A stretch of 64,000 bases of DNA, taken from assembly GCA_027624035.1 (NCBI GenBank), contig JAQBUI010000005.1:46661-110660 (forward strand), given 5' to 3'. Position 1 is the first letter of the stretch; each line of letters begins with the position of its first letter. Of this stretch, positions 43,390 through 52,649 are shown one piece after another. The DNA is from Pseudomonadota bacterium. Lineage in GTDB: Bacteria > Pseudomonadota > Gammaproteobacteria > Pseudomonadales > Azotimanducaceae. The translations under genes and the position numbers were made by a program. Below the pieces are notes generated by a model. The model saw nothing but the letters and a program-made list of their open reading frames with translations. It was not told the DNA's origin and did not search any database.

Positions 43390-43926
43390 ATGAAATATTG
43401 GTTGATCGGTGTCGGCGTTGTGCTGGGCGTGGTTGGGTCACTGGCCTTCAATGTCACCATGTCTGTGACCAGCCATGAGCAGTTCTGCGTATCCTGCCAC
43501 GAAATGACCATACCGGAGCAGCGTCTGGCCCAGACCACCCATGGCAAAAACACCCACGGTATCGTCGTGGAGTGTGGGGACTGTCATATTCCAAAGGAAA
43601 TGGTGCCCAAGCTGTGGCGCAAGATCAGTGCTTCAAGAGAGGTGGTGGGGCATCTGATGGGAACGCTGGATACGCCCGAGAAATACGCGGCGCACCGTGA
43701 CGCCATGCATGAACGGGAATGGACGAGGATGAAAGCCTCAGACTCGGCCGAGTGCCGCCACTGCCACTCACCGGAACGATGGATCGCCGAGTCCCACAGC
43801 CGGGCGGCACAACTCGATCATGCGAGGATGGGCCAGGAGGATGTCACCTGCATCGATTGTCACAAGGGCATCGGGCACCCCATAGAGGTCGCAGCCGAAT
43901 CCTCAGAGGATCTGTTCGAATTCTAG
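43390..43926 (+). CDS. NapC/NirT/CymA-type tetraheme quinol-oxidising cytochrome c
   Basis: 178 residues: one N-terminal membrane anchor (WLIGVGVVLGVVGSLAFNV) followed by four heme sites, CVSCH, CGDCH, CRHCH and CIDCH. The CVSCHEM sequence after the anchor is typical of NapC/NrfH/CymA, where the Met or a nearby residue ligates the first heme. It would oxidise menaquinol or ubiquinol at the inner membrane and hand electrons to the periplasmic cytochromes encoded upstream. GGAG directly before ATG 43390 overlaps the previous stop region. It is the last gene of the operon, followed by REP-like inverted repeats that may end the transcript. Confidence 0.88.
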   Translation: MKYWLIGVGVVLGVVGSLAFNVTMSVTSHEQFCVSCHEMTIPEQRLAQTTHGKNTHGIVVECGDCHIPKEMVPKLWRKISASREVVGHLMGTLDTPEKYAAHRDAMHEREWTRMKASDSAECRHCHSPERWIAESHSRAAQLDHARMGQEDVTCIDCHKGIGHPIEVAAESSEDLFEF

Positions 43927-43941
43927 CCCCCCACCCAGGAA

Positions 43942-44049
43942 ATTAGGGTCAGAGTCGAATTAGTCAGCAAAGAATTAGGGTCAGTGTCGAATTAGTCGGT
44001 GTAAGCGCCCCCAATTGTTACACTGACCCTATTTGTTTCTGACCCTGTT
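43942..44049. repeat. REP-like cluster of GGGTCAG(A/T)GTCGAATT elements with inverted partners
   Basis: Two direct copies, AATTAGGGTCAGAGTCGAATTAG and AATTAGGGTCAGTGTCGAATTAG (43950-43996), are followed by inverted partners ACACTGACCCT (44020-44030) and TCTGACCCTG (44038-44047). AGGGTCAGTGT pairs perfectly with ACACTGACCCT. The same head forms the perfect palindrome at 23282-23323. Lying 20-120 bp after the cytochrome operon, it may serve as its terminator. The rest of 44050-44224 shows no gene and would carry the promoter of the copper operon. Confidence 0.7.
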
Positions 44050-44224
44050 TATTTGCCCCTGTTTATTGGTCACCAGGCAGCATCGGTCCAGGAATCACAC
44101 ACTGCGACGGTTTGCGAACTGGCTGACCTACCAGCATTTCATTCCTGATCCTTGTCAGGAACCATCGAAACCAGGATTGACCTCCTGCAAGAATCAGGTA
44201 TGTTCTGACTGTTGAGAACAGATA

Positions 44225-44659
44225 ATGCGCGGTATGCGTCAAACAATCAGATTGTGCGTGGCGGTGTTTGCATTACTGGCCTATGTAAACCAGTCCTTCG
44301 CCTATGTGATCGTCCATTGTAGCGGGATGGGTGATCAGCCGATGTCCATGATGTCGATGAAGATGGCCGACGCCGAACAAGACAATGTGCCTGCCAAAGT
44401 GTTGGACATGGCGCATGAGGAATCGTCCGGGCACCATGGTCACCATGTGCAGCCATCCGAATCAGCTGAAACCGACGCTTCGGATTGCTGTAGCCACCCG
44501 CAATGCGGCCAGACAGACTGCGTTACCGTGAACGCTGTCCTCGTTGGCAGCCTTACGCCATTTGCCGTACAGCGCTTACAAACACCAGACCCGGAATACG
44601 CGGGCACCTGGCTGACCGCCGAAATCTCCTCACTATTTCGCCCTCCCATTTCCCGCTGA
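44225..44659 (+). CDS. Exported Cys/His/Met-rich protein, likely copper-binding (DUF2946-like)
   Basis: 144 residues: a signal peptide (LCVAVFALLAYVNQSFA), then a Met-rich part (MGDQPMSMMSMKMA), a His cluster (HHGHH) and a Cys-rich part (DCCSHPQCGQTDC). It ends with the FRPPI tail seen in DUF2946-type proteins. These side chains suit Cu(I)/Ag(I) binding in the periplasm. It lies 130 bp upstream of the cusC-like gene on the same strand and probably belongs to that operon as a metal sensor or chaperone; this is inference from position and composition. Confidence 0.7.
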   Translation: MRGMRQTIRLCVAVFALLAYVNQSFAYVIVHCSGMGDQPMSMMSMKMADAEQDNVPAKVLDMAHEESSGHHGHHVQPSESAETDASDCCSHPQCGQTDCVTVNAVLVGSLTPFAVQRLQTPDPEYAGTWLTAEISSLFRPPISR

Positions 44660-44789
44660 CAGGGGTCATTTCGTCCGAAATTCGGGACGCATGACTGCTC
44701 TGCAGGCGGGAGTTTGCACTCCCTTCAAATCTCAAATCGCGGCACTCGCACCAAGGCGGGCTGCCTGAAAGGTTGACCTGGGAGTCATC

Positions 44790-46124
44790 ATGAAATTGTT
44801 TCTGTTTTCTCTACATTTGGTTGTACCACTGTTGCTCTTTGGGTTTTCCGCCAGCGCCCAGGATTGGCCAAAGCCGCTGACCCTGGATGATGCCGTTACA
44901 CTGGCCGTCACCACTGACCCCTGGCTCAGTGGCAGTCAGCACCGGGAGGATGCGCTGTTCAGCGAATCGGTGGCAGCAAAGGTCCTGCCTGACCCAAGGG
45001 TGAGCCTGATGCTGGCCAACATTCCGACTGACAGTTTTGAGATGGGCCAGGAAGCCATGACCCAGCTTACCCTGGGCGTTAGTCAGGCGTTCCCGCGTGG
45101 TAACACCCGGGCCCTGTCCGGCCGTCAAAAACTTGAGCAGGCCGCACAGGAACCATTACTGAGGGAGGATCGGAAAGCCAGGCTGGCAGCGACGGTCCGG
45201 CAACTGTGGCTGGACGCATTTCAGGCCGAGGAGAGCATCCGCCTGATCGAACTGGACCGCTCGTTGTTTGAGTATCTGGTGGATGCGACCCGAGCCAGCT
45301 ACTCATCGGCCGTAGGCCGCGCGCGGCAGCATGACATCATCCGGGCCCAGTTGGAATTGACCCGGCTGGAAGACCGGCTGACCGTGTTGCGACAGCAGCT
45401 TGAGTCCTCCCGGCGGGTTCTGTCTGAATGGATCGGTGGTCACGCTCTGTTACCGTTGGCCGACACCTGGCCCCGGTTGGAGGTCTCGACGCGCCTGGCG
45501 GGCCAGTTGGAGAGTGAGCAGGAACTTTTTGACGAGATCAGCCAGCACCCCGGATTGCTGGCTGTTGATCTGCGCATCGCGGCCATGCAAACCAGCGTCG
45601 AACTGGCGCGCCAGCAGTATGCGCCCCAGTGGGGTCTGAGTGCTCAATATGGCCATCGTCGGGATGACCTGATGGGCCGTGAGCGCGCCGATCTGCTGTC
45701 TGTTGGGGTGACCTTTGATTTGCCGGTGTTTACCGGTAACCGGCAGGACAAGAACGTCAGTGCGGCTGTCTCCCGGGTGGCCGCACTCCGGACTGACAAA
45801 ACGATCATGGTGCGAAAGATGCTGGCTGAGCTGAAGACGGCCCTGTCCCGAGTTGAGCGCCTGAACGAACGCAAGGCCCTGTATGCCCAACAACTGCTGC
45901 CCCAGATGGCGGAACAGGCCGAGGCCGCGCTCGCTGCCTATAACAACGACGACGGAGATTTCGCCGAGGCGGTGCGTGCCCGCATCGCGGAACTCAATGG
46001 CAAGATCGAGGCATTGGTGATCGAGGTGCAGTGCCAGCAAACCCTCTCGAGCATTCACTATCTGCTGACGCGAAGCAGCACGGGCGCCGGGCACGCTCAA
46101 AACAGATCTATGGAGGCACAATGA
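44790..46124 (+). CDS. CusC-like outer-membrane efflux protein (TolC family)
   Basis: 444 residues with a signal peptide (LVVPLLLFGFSASAQ). Two TolC-type helical repeats follow, starting with LTLDDAVTLAVTTDPWL and ending with a long coiled-coil region (LKTALSRVERLNERKALYAQQLLPQMAEQAEAALAAYNN). It forms the trimeric outer-membrane duct of a tripartite RND efflux pump. No lipobox Cys is seen at the signal cleavage site, so unlike E. coli CusC it may not be lipidated. Its stop overlaps the start of the adaptor gene (ATGA). Confidence 0.85.
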   Translation: MKLFLFSLHLVVPLLLFGFSASAQDWPKPLTLDDAVTLAVTTDPWLSGSQHREDALFSESVAAKVLPDPRVSLMLANIPTDSFEMGQEAMTQLTLGVSQAFPRGNTRALSGRQKLEQAAQEPLLREDRKARLAATVRQLWLDAFQAEESIRLIELDRSLFEYLVDATRASYSSAVGRARQHDIIRAQLELTRLEDRLTVLRQQLESSRRVLSEWIGGHALLPLADTWPRLEVSTRLAGQLESEQELFDEISQHPGLLAVDLRIAAMQTSVELARQQYAPQWGLSAQYGHRRDDLMGRERADLLSVGVTFDLPVFTGNRQDKNVSAAVSRVAALRTDKTIMVRKMLAELKTALSRVERLNERKALYAQQLLPQMAEQAEAALAAYNNDDGDFAEAVRARIAELNGKIEALVIEVQCQQTLSSIHYLLTRSSTGAGHAQNRSMEAQ

Positions 46125-47464
46125 TGGAAGTTCTGAACAGATCAGGCATCACGCTGGCTGCAGTGGCATTGGCTGGTGCATTGCTTGGCGCAACGGCGGG
46201 CGCTGCGCTGACATGGTGGTGGAACGATGGCGCGATGGATCATCAGCCGGCTACTGATACGGGCGAGGCAGGCAAGGAGCCCCTCTACTGGGTTGCACCA
46301 ATGGACGCCAATTACCGTCGTGACAAACCTGGAAAGTCCCCAATGGGGATGGACCTGATTCCGGTTTACGAAACATCGGGCGGCGACAACGATCCGGGTT
46401 CGATCACGATCTCGCCCGATGTGATGAACAACCTGGGTGTGCGTACGGCGGCAGTGACTCGGGGGCGTCTTGTCGACACGGTCAACACCGTGGGCCATGT
46501 GCAATATGACGAGGATCGATTGGTTCATATCCATCCCAGGGTAGAGGGCTGGATTGAAACCCTCCATGTCAAAGCCACGGGCGATCCTGTGGAACAGGGT
46601 GCGCCGTTGTATGCGCTGTATTCGCCCACCCTGGTCAATGCCCAGGAGGAGTTGCTGCTGGCATTGAGGCGGGGTAGCCCCTCGCTGATCTCTGCTGCGA
46701 TGGAGCGGCTGTCTGCGCTGAAAGTGCCAGAGTCCGACATCGACCAGATAAAGAGCAGCGGCAAAGTGAGCCAGACCATTACGATCACAGCGCCCCAGTC
46801 GGGCGTGCTGGATAACCTGAACGTCCGTGAAGGCATGTACGTTCGGCCTGGTATGGAGGTGATGAGTATCGGTCAGCTGGAACACATCTGGGTCATTGGA
46901 GAGGTGTTCGAGCGGCAGGCGGCCAGTGTCAGCGAAGGCGATGCCGTCCGCATGCGGCTGGATTATCTGCCTGGTCGTGAGTGGTTGGGCAAAGTGGACT
47001 ACATCTATCCATCGCTCAATATCAAAACCCGCACGGCCCAGGTGCGGGTACGCTTTGACAATCCAGATGTGTTCCTGAAGCCTGGCATGTTCGCGCAAAT
47101 GGCCATTGCCGCCAGCCCTTCGAAGCCGAGCCTGCTGATACCCAGTGAGGCCCTCATTCGCACCGGCAGCCAGACCCGGGTGGTACTGGCAAAGGGCGAG
47201 GGGCGCTTCAAATCCATCGCGGTCACGGTGGGCAGAATCGGTGAGCACCAGGTGCAGGTCCTGTCTGGCCTTGCAGAGGGTGAGCAGATTGTGACATCAG
47301 CCCAGTTTCTGATTGATTCTGAATCCAGCAAGACCTCTGACTTCACCCGCATGGCGCATGATGGAGAGGCTCCGCCCATGGATCACAGCCAGCATCAGGG
47401 CATGCAGCACCGCCCTGAATCGGGTCCGGTCGATGGTGATCAACCGGAGCATAAACATGATTGA
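46121..47464 (+). CDS. cusB: CusB-like periplasmic adaptor of a metal RND pump
   Basis: 447 residues: one N-terminal anchor (GITLAAVALAGALLGATAGAAL), then a short heavy-metal-binding-type motif (YWVAPMDANYRRDKPGKSPMGMDLIPVYE) in which the usual Cys are replaced by Met and other residues, as suits Cu(I)/Ag(I). Lipoyl/barrel-sandwich and beta-barrel domains follow (VHIHPRVEGWIETLHVKATGDPVEQG; TAQVRVRFDNPDVFLKPGMFAQMAI). The C-terminal tail is His/Met-rich (MDHSQHQGMQH). It bridges the CusA pump and the CusC duct. GGAGG precedes ATG 46121, and its end overlaps the pump gene by 8 nt. Confidence 0.87.
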   Translation: MMEVLNRSGITLAAVALAGALLGATAGAALTWWWNDGAMDHQPATDTGEAGKEPLYWVAPMDANYRRDKPGKSPMGMDLIPVYETSGGDNDPGSITISPDVMNNLGVRTAAVTRGRLVDTVNTVGHVQYDEDRLVHIHPRVEGWIETLHVKATGDPVEQGAPLYALYSPTLVNAQEELLLALRRGSPSLISAAMERLSALKVPESDIDQIKSSGKVSQTITITAPQSGVLDNLNVREGMYVRPGMEVMSIGQLEHIWVIGEVFERQAASVSEGDAVRMRLDYLPGREWLGKVDYIYPSLNIKTRTAQVRVRFDNPDVFLKPGMFAQMAIAASPSKPSLLIPSEALIRTGSQTRVVLAKGEGRFKSIAVTVGRIGEHQVQVLSGLAEGEQIVTSAQFLIDSESSKTSDFTRMAHDGEAPPMDHSQHQGMQHRPESGPVDGDQPEHKHD

Positions 47465-50400
47465 GGCCATTATTGTTTGGTCCGTCCGCAACCGCCTGCT
47501 TGTGTTGCTGGCTACCGTGATTCTGGTGGGGGTGGGTATCTGGTCGCTGCGAAACACGCCGGTGGATGCCATCCCGGACCTGTCCGACGTGCAGGTGATC
47601 ATCAAGACCAGCTATCCCGGGCAGGCACCCCAGGTGGTGGAAGACCAGGTCACCTATCCTCTGACAACCGCCATGTTGTCGGTGCCCGGCGCGGTGACAG
47701 TACGCGGCTATTCCTTCTTCGGCGACTCCTATGTTTATGTGATCTTCAATGAAGAGACCGATACTTACTGGGCGCGCTCGCGAGTGCTGGAATACCTGTC
47801 CCAGATCGCGCCCACCCTGCCCGCCAGTGCCCGGCCACAACTGGGGCCGGATGCCACCGGCGTGGGCTGGGTGTATCTGTATGCGCTGGTAGACAGAACC
47901 GGCCAGCACGATATCAGCCAGTTGCGCAGTCTGCAGGACTGGTTCCTGAAGTATGAATTGCAGACCGTGCCGGGCGTATCCGAAGTATCCACCCTGGGCG
48001 GCATGGTCAGGCAGTATCAGGTCAAAGTGAACCCGGATAAGCTGCGCGCCTTCAACATGCCGCTGTCTCACATTCAGCAGGCCATCCAGCGGGGTAATCA
48101 GGAAGTGGGCGCATCGGTCGTCGAGATGGCGGAGGCGGAATACATGGTGCGCGCCAGCGGTTATATCGAGGGGGTAGAGGACCTCGCCACGATCCCGCTC
48201 GGTCTCGATGTCAACGGCACACCGTTGCTGCTCAAGGATGTGGCCGATATCGGGATCGGTCCACAAATGCGCCGCGGCATCGCGGAACTGAACGGTGAGG
48301 GCGAAGTGGTGGGCGGCATCGTGGTGATGCGGATTGGTGAAAATGCCCAGCGGACTATCGCTGGCGTCAAGGCCAGGCTCGAGTCCCTGAAGGCCGGACT
48401 GCCGCCCGGGGTCGAGGTCGTCACGGTCTACGATCGGTCCGGCCTGATTGAACGGGCGGTGGACAATCTCTGGCACAAACTGCTGGAGGAGTTGATCGTG
48501 GTGGCACTGGTCTGCATGGTGTTTCTGTTCCATGTTCGCTCCAGTCTGGTGGCCATTGTCAGCCTGCCGGTGGGCATTCTCGCGGCGTTCGTTGTAATGC
48601 ATCTGCAGGGGCTCAATGCCAACATCATGTCGCTCGGTGGCATCGCCATTGCGATCGGCGCGATGATTGATGGTGCCATCGTGATGATCGAGAACATGCA
48701 CAAACACATGGAACACACCGAGCTAACGGACCAGAACCGGTGGCAGGTCGTGACACAGGCGGCGACCGAGGTGGGGCCGGCCCTGTTTTTCAGCCTGCTG
48801 ATCATCACCGTCAGCTTTGTGCCGGTGTTCACGCTGGAGGCCCAGGAGGGGCGGATGTTCAGCCCGCTCGCTTTCACGAAGACCTACGCGATGGCCGCCA
48901 GTGCCGCATTGGCGGTGACCCTGGTACCCGTACTCATGGGTTACTTCATTCGTGGCAGGATCCTGCCTGAAAACCGAAACCCCCTCAATCGGGCGCTCAT
49001 TGCTGTTTACCTGCCGACGCTGAAGATCGCGCTGAACCACCCGCGGAGCACGCTGGTCATTGCCGTGCTCATCACTGCCGCGGGTGTCTGGCCGATGTCA
49101 AAGATCGGCAGTGAGTTCATCCCGCCACTGGACGAGGGGGACCTCATGTACATGCCCACCACCTATCCTGGCCTGTCAATCGGTAAGGCCAGGGAACTCC
49201 TGCAGCAGACCGACAAGCTGATCGCCACCGTGCCCGAAGTGAAAACCGTGTTCGGTAAAATCGGCCGGGCAGAGACCGCGACAGACCCCGCACCGCTGAC
49301 GATGATCGAGACCTTCATCCAGCTCAAACCAAGGGAGCAATGGCGCGAGGGAATGACCACCGAGGCGCTGACACAGGAACTGGATGCACTGGTCAGGTTT
49401 CCCGGCCTGACCAACGCCTGGGTGATGCCGATCAAGACCCGCATCGACATGCTGGCCACAGGTATCAAAACGCCGGTCGGCATCAAGGTGGCGGGCCCGG
49501 ACCTGCGGGAAATAGAAACAATCGGCAAGCGTCTTGAACAGGTGCTGGCGCAAGTGCCCGGGACTGCATCGGTCTATTCCGAGCGGGTGGCGGGGGGGCG
49601 CTATATCACGGTCGACATTCGCCGGGAGCAAGCTGCCCGCTATGGTTTGAACATTGCCGATGTACAGCAGGTGGTCGCCACGGCGATTGGTGGCATGAAC
49701 GTCACCCAGACCGTTGAAGGACTGGAACGGTATCCTGTGAATCTGCGCTATCCTCAGGATTATCGCAACTCGCCGGAACAATTGTCGCTGTTGCCGATCG
49801 TGACCGTCAGCGGCCAGCGAATTGCCCTCGGCGATGTGGCGGATGTGACGGTGGAAGACGGCCCGCCAGCCATCAAGAGTGAGAATGCTCGCCCGAATGG
49901 CTGGACCTTTGTGGACATCGAAGGCGTGGATATCGGTAGTTATGTCAAGCAGGCGCAGACAGCAGTCGCGATGCAGGTGCAATTGCCAGCGGGTTACTCT
50001 CTGAACTGGTCGGGGCAGTACGAGTACATGCTGCGTGCCGGGGAAAAGCTGACCTATGTGGTGCCGCTGACGCTGGGCATTATTGTGCTGCTGTTGTTTC
50101 TGAACTTTCGCAGCCTTGCCGAAGTGGCGATGATCATGGGTACCTTACCCCTCGCGCTGGTGGGGTCAGTCTGGCTGATGTACATACTCGGCTATAACTT
50201 TTCGGTTGCAGTGGGTGTGGGCTTTATCGCGCTGGCGGGCGTTGCGGTGGAGATTGGCGTCATCATGCTGGTGTATCTTAATCAGGCGTACGACCAGATG
50301 CTGGTCCGATGCCAGCAGGAGGGTGAGTCACCCGGGCAGGAGGCCCTGCGCCAGGCTGTGCTCCGGGGCGCCGGGTTGAGGGCACGACCTGTCATGATGA

Positions 50401-50585
50401 CGGCGGCCGCCACTATCGTCGGTCTGTTGCCTGTCATGTATGGCACCGGTACCGGTTCGGAGGCGATGAGCCGGATCGCCGCTCCTATGGTCGGTGGAAT
50501 GATGAGTGCGATGATATTGACCCTGGTCGTTCTGCCAACGGTGTACTTTCTGTGGCACTCATGGGCAATTCGCCGTGCGGGGTAG
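47457..50585 (+). CDS. cusA: CusA-like heavy-metal RND efflux pump (copper/silver type)
   Basis: 1042 residues with the 12-helix RND layout. MIEAIIVWSVRNRLLVLLATVILVGVGIW forms TM1; DAIPDLSDVQVIIKTSYPGQAPQVVEDQVTYPL is the metal-RND signature; AIAIGAMIDGAIVMIENMHKHME is TM4 with its proton-relay Asp. FIPPLDEGDLMYMPTTYPG opens the second half, and GVAVEIGVIMLVYLNQAYD is a CusA-type TM10. The wider subfamily exports Cu(I)/Ag(I), or Co/Zn/Cd for CzcA. The Met-rich adaptor and the Met/His/Cys-rich first protein favour copper or silver. The pump gene is the last of the operon and convergent with the DUF1330 gene. Confidence 0.9.
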   Translation: MIEAIIVWSVRNRLLVLLATVILVGVGIWSLRNTPVDAIPDLSDVQVIIKTSYPGQAPQVVEDQVTYPLTTAMLSVPGAVTVRGYSFFGDSYVYVIFNEETDTYWARSRVLEYLSQIAPTLPASARPQLGPDATGVGWVYLYALVDRTGQHDISQLRSLQDWFLKYELQTVPGVSEVSTLGGMVRQYQVKVNPDKLRAFNMPLSHIQQAIQRGNQEVGASVVEMAEAEYMVRASGYIEGVEDLATIPLGLDVNGTPLLLKDVADIGIGPQMRRGIAELNGEGEVVGGIVVMRIGENAQRTIAGVKARLESLKAGLPPGVEVVTVYDRSGLIERAVDNLWHKLLEELIVVALVCMVFLFHVRSSLVAIVSLPVGILAAFVVMHLQGLNANIMSLGGIAIAIGAMIDGAIVMIENMHKHMEHTELTDQNRWQVVTQAATEVGPALFFSLLIITVSFVPVFTLEAQEGRMFSPLAFTKTYAMAASAALAVTLVPVLMGYFIRGRILPENRNPLNRALIAVYLPTLKIALNHPRSTLVIAVLITAAGVWPMSKIGSEFIPPLDEGDLMYMPTTYPGLSIGKARELLQQTDKLIATVPEVKTVFGKIGRAETATDPAPLTMIETFIQLKPREQWREGMTTEALTQELDALVRFPGLTNAWVMPIKTRIDMLATGIKTPVGIKVAGPDLREIETIGKRLEQVLAQVPGTASVYSERVAGGRYITVDIRREQAARYGLNIADVQQVVATAIGGMNVTQTVEGLERYPVNLRYPQDYRNSPEQLSLLPIVTVSGQRIALGDVADVTVEDGPPAIKSENARPNGWTFVDIEGVDIGSYVKQAQTAVAMQVQLPAGYSLNWSGQYEYMLRAGEKLTYVVPLTLGIIVLLLFLNFRSLAEVAMIMGTLPLALVGSVWLMYILGYNFSVAVGVGFIALAGVAVEIGVIMLVYLNQAYDQMLVRCQQEGESPGQEALRQAVLRGAGLRARPVMMTAAATIVGLLPVMYGTGTGSEAMSRIAAPMVGGMMSAMILTLVVLPTVYFLWHSWAIRRAG

Positions 50586-50615
50586 GGCCAAAGCGGTAGA
50601 TACCTGTGGCCAGAA

Positions 50616-51326
50616 TCATCCCCGCAGGAGCGGTTTCGATGGTATGGCAATGGTGTTTTGCAGCCCGGACTGGCGGTGGGTGCTGTCGGCCTCCCGCCAG
50701 GTCGGGGTAGAAGTCATTTCCATCAACGTCTGAAGCGAAGGGTAGCGAACCAGTATCAGCCGTTGCCAGTCGTCATCAGTCACCATGGCCTGCTCAGCGT
50801 CGAGCAACAACGCAATGCTGCCACCGCGCTCTGCGATCAATTTGCCTGCGACATTGCCATACTTGCCGTATTCCGCTGCGCCGCCATCTTTTTTGAATTG
50901 CAGCAGATTGACGACGTAGATCTCGTCATCGTCCGCCTTGATGATTGGATCATATTTCTGCGGCATGGGGGCTTCCTTGAAGGCGAACAGGAGGCGTCGG
51001 GTCAGGCCCGCGGTGCGATCGGGGATGGCGGCCTGATAGGCGGCGCTCTCCTGCAGGTCCAGGTAGGCGCCTCGTGACGGGTAGTACACCAGGGCAACGG
51101 TGTCCCAGTCTGTGGCGTGCAGGAACTGACCACTGTAGATGACGTGCCCCCCACGACTTGCGATTTCCCGGCTGGAGACACGGGAATATTCCCGGTAACG
51201 GTCGCGCCCATCGGGTTCTGCGAACTTCAGCAGGTTGGCCATGACGATGGGGCCCTTGTCATCGAGTGCGGCCAGCGCTTGCAGTGATTCGCGGGATGGG
51301 TTGACCGCAGTGGTCGGATTCGTCAT
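50616..51326 (-). CDS. Protein with two DUF1330-like domains
   Basis: 236 residues built from two related ferredoxin-like halves: GPIVMANLLKFAEPDGRDRYREYSR...VALVYYPSRGAYLDLQESAAYQAA, then IYVVNLLQFKKDGGAAEYGKYGN...LILVRYPSLQTLMEMTSTPTWREA. Each matches the DUF1330 pattern (strand, LLxF, Y-x-x-Y, RYPS). The function of the family is unknown; the fold resembles small dimeric monooxygenases. GGAGA 7 nt before ATG 51326 sets the start; an upstream start at 51464 has no support. Confidence 0.75.
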   Translation of the reverse strand: MTNPTTAVNPSRESLQALAALDDKGPIVMANLLKFAEPDGRDRYREYSRVSSREIASRGGHVIYSGQFLHATDWDTVALVYYPSRGAYLDLQESAAYQAAIPDRTAGLTRRLLFAFKEAPMPQKYDPIIKADDDEIYVVNLLQFKKDGGAAEYGKYGNVAGKLIAERGGSIALLLDAEQAMVTDDDWQRLILVRYPSLQTLMEMTSTPTWREADSTHRQSGLQNTIAIPSKPLLRG

Positions 51327-51541
51327 GTTCAATCTCCAGAGGGTCCAGTCCGTCAGGTGCCGGGAGTAAATCACATCGCTGCGGGCGTCGCCAGGGAAGG
51401 TCAGGGCCTTAGGTGTGCCGGTCAGACACCACTGCGTCGTCGTCCGGAAAGTGCGTGCCGGCACCCTGGATCAAGTGAACTTGCATGAATGCCCGCGCCG
51501 ATGTTGCGTTCAGTGCTGCAATCGCGAACCGTTCCGTATCC

Positions 51542-52384
51542 TTACGGCAGACCGGTGCCCGGTATCGCCACATCGACGAACTCCACCTTTCCGGACTTCG
51601 AATTTCGGCATTCTTCAGGATCTGAGGATTCTGCAGTGAGGATGAACAGGCGTTGCCGGGTGTCACCACCCAGCATACAGGCATAGGCCTGGTTCTCTAC
51701 AGTCACCCGGTCTGTGACCTGCCCACCTTCAACCACTCTCAGGACTTCATGGCTGATGGGCGAGGCGACCCAGATCCCACCCGCTTCATCCAGGCAGATA
51801 CCGTCAGGGACCGCACCGGTTAACCGGGCGAACTCCCGACGGTCGCTGAGTGAGCCATCGTCGTTGATCGTAAAGGCAGTCAGGCGTCCCGCCATGGATT
51901 CACCGACAATCAGGGTGCCGCCGTCCGGCGTGATGACCGTACCATTCGGGAAAGACAATTCATCGGCAACAATCTTCACCTCGCCATTCGGTTGTACCAG
52001 GACGATCTCGGCCATTTTGGGAGGCGCTTTGTTCACGAGGTCGAAGCCGAAATTCCCAACGTAGGCGCGGCCGGACTTGTCCACCACCATGTCGTTACAG
52101 CTAAAGGACGCGAGGCCAGACAGGTCTGCATATTCTTTGCCCTCCCCATCGGAGAAACTGAGCAATTTTCGGTCCAGCATGGAAACAACGAGCAAGCGGC
52201 CGTCCGGTAACCAGCCGAGCCCTGAGGGCTGGCCATCCAACTCTGCGACTGTTTCGCAATGACCGGCAGCGTCCACAGCGTATACCTTATGGGCGTGCAT
52301 GTCCGAGAACCACAGGCGTCCCTCGTGCCATCGGGGCCCCTCGCCGAAGCACAGTCCATCTATCAGTGTGGTCGTTTGCATCAT
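51542..52384 (-). CDS. SMP-30/gluconolactonase family beta-propeller hydrolase
   Basis: 280 residues of a six-bladed propeller. The metal ligands are visible: Glu in CFGEGPRWHEG, Asn in FSCNDMVVDKSG, Asn in LSFPNGTVITPDG and Asp in AVPDGICLDEAG. The family hydrolyses sugar lactones or related esters using Ca2+ or Zn2+; the substrate is undefined. There is no signal peptide. Tandem ATGs at 52384 follow AGGG by about 8 nt. A minisatellite lies just upstream of the start, in the leader. Confidence 0.85.
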   Translation of the reverse strand: MMQTTTLIDGLCFGEGPRWHEGRLWFSDMHAHKVYAVDAAGHCETVAELDGQPSGLGWLPDGRLLVVSMLDRKLLSFSDGEGKEYADLSGLASFSCNDMVVDKSGRAYVGNFGFDLVNKAPPKMAEIVLVQPNGEVKIVADELSFPNGTVITPDGGTLIVGESMAGRLTAFTINDDGSLSDRREFARLTGAVPDGICLDEAGGIWVASPISHEVLRVVEGGQVTDRVTVENQAYACMLGGDTRQRLFILTAESSDPEECRNSKSGKVEFVDVAIPGTGLP

Positions 52385-52397
52385 TTGGTCGCCCTTG

Positions 52398-52461
52398 TCT
52401 TGTCGAGTGTCTTATCGAGTGTCTTGTCGAGTGCCTTGTATCGAGTGCCTTGTATCGAGTG
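52398..52461. repeat. Short tandem repeat (12-14 bp units, CTTGTCGAGTGT type)
   Basis: Five consecutive units: CTTGTCGAGTGT, CTTATCGAGTGT, CTTGTCGAGTGC, CTTGTATCGAGTGC, CTTGTATCGAGTGT, then a decayed sixth. Located 14 bp upstream of the SMP-30 start codon, inside its promoter or leader, so copy-number change could alter expression. The rest of 52385-52649 has no gene. Confidence 0.75.
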
Positions 52462-52649
52462 TTTTGTACCGTGTTCCATATCGGTTTTACATCGTGCTCG
52501 GAGTGGGCCTCGTCAGTGTCTGGCGAGACATCCATCATCAGCCCTGTCCGATGGTACTGTCGGCCTGTTCACCGAATCAACCCACGCTGACAGATTTGTG
52601 ACCGTTGCGTTCTTTCGAACATATCGCTGAAGTGATTTACGACGTTCAG

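Noticed and set aside
49176-49982. 268-codon minus-strand open frame inside cusA
   Set aside because: It is the complement of a well-supported RND gene; codon-position bias of GC-rich coding DNA opens such shadows.
44790-50585. CzcCBA (Co/Zn/Cd) assignment for the RND operon
   Set aside because: The Met-rich adaptor, the Cys-less variant of the metal motif and the Met/His/Cys-rich first protein fit copper/silver better, though the exact metal is unproven.
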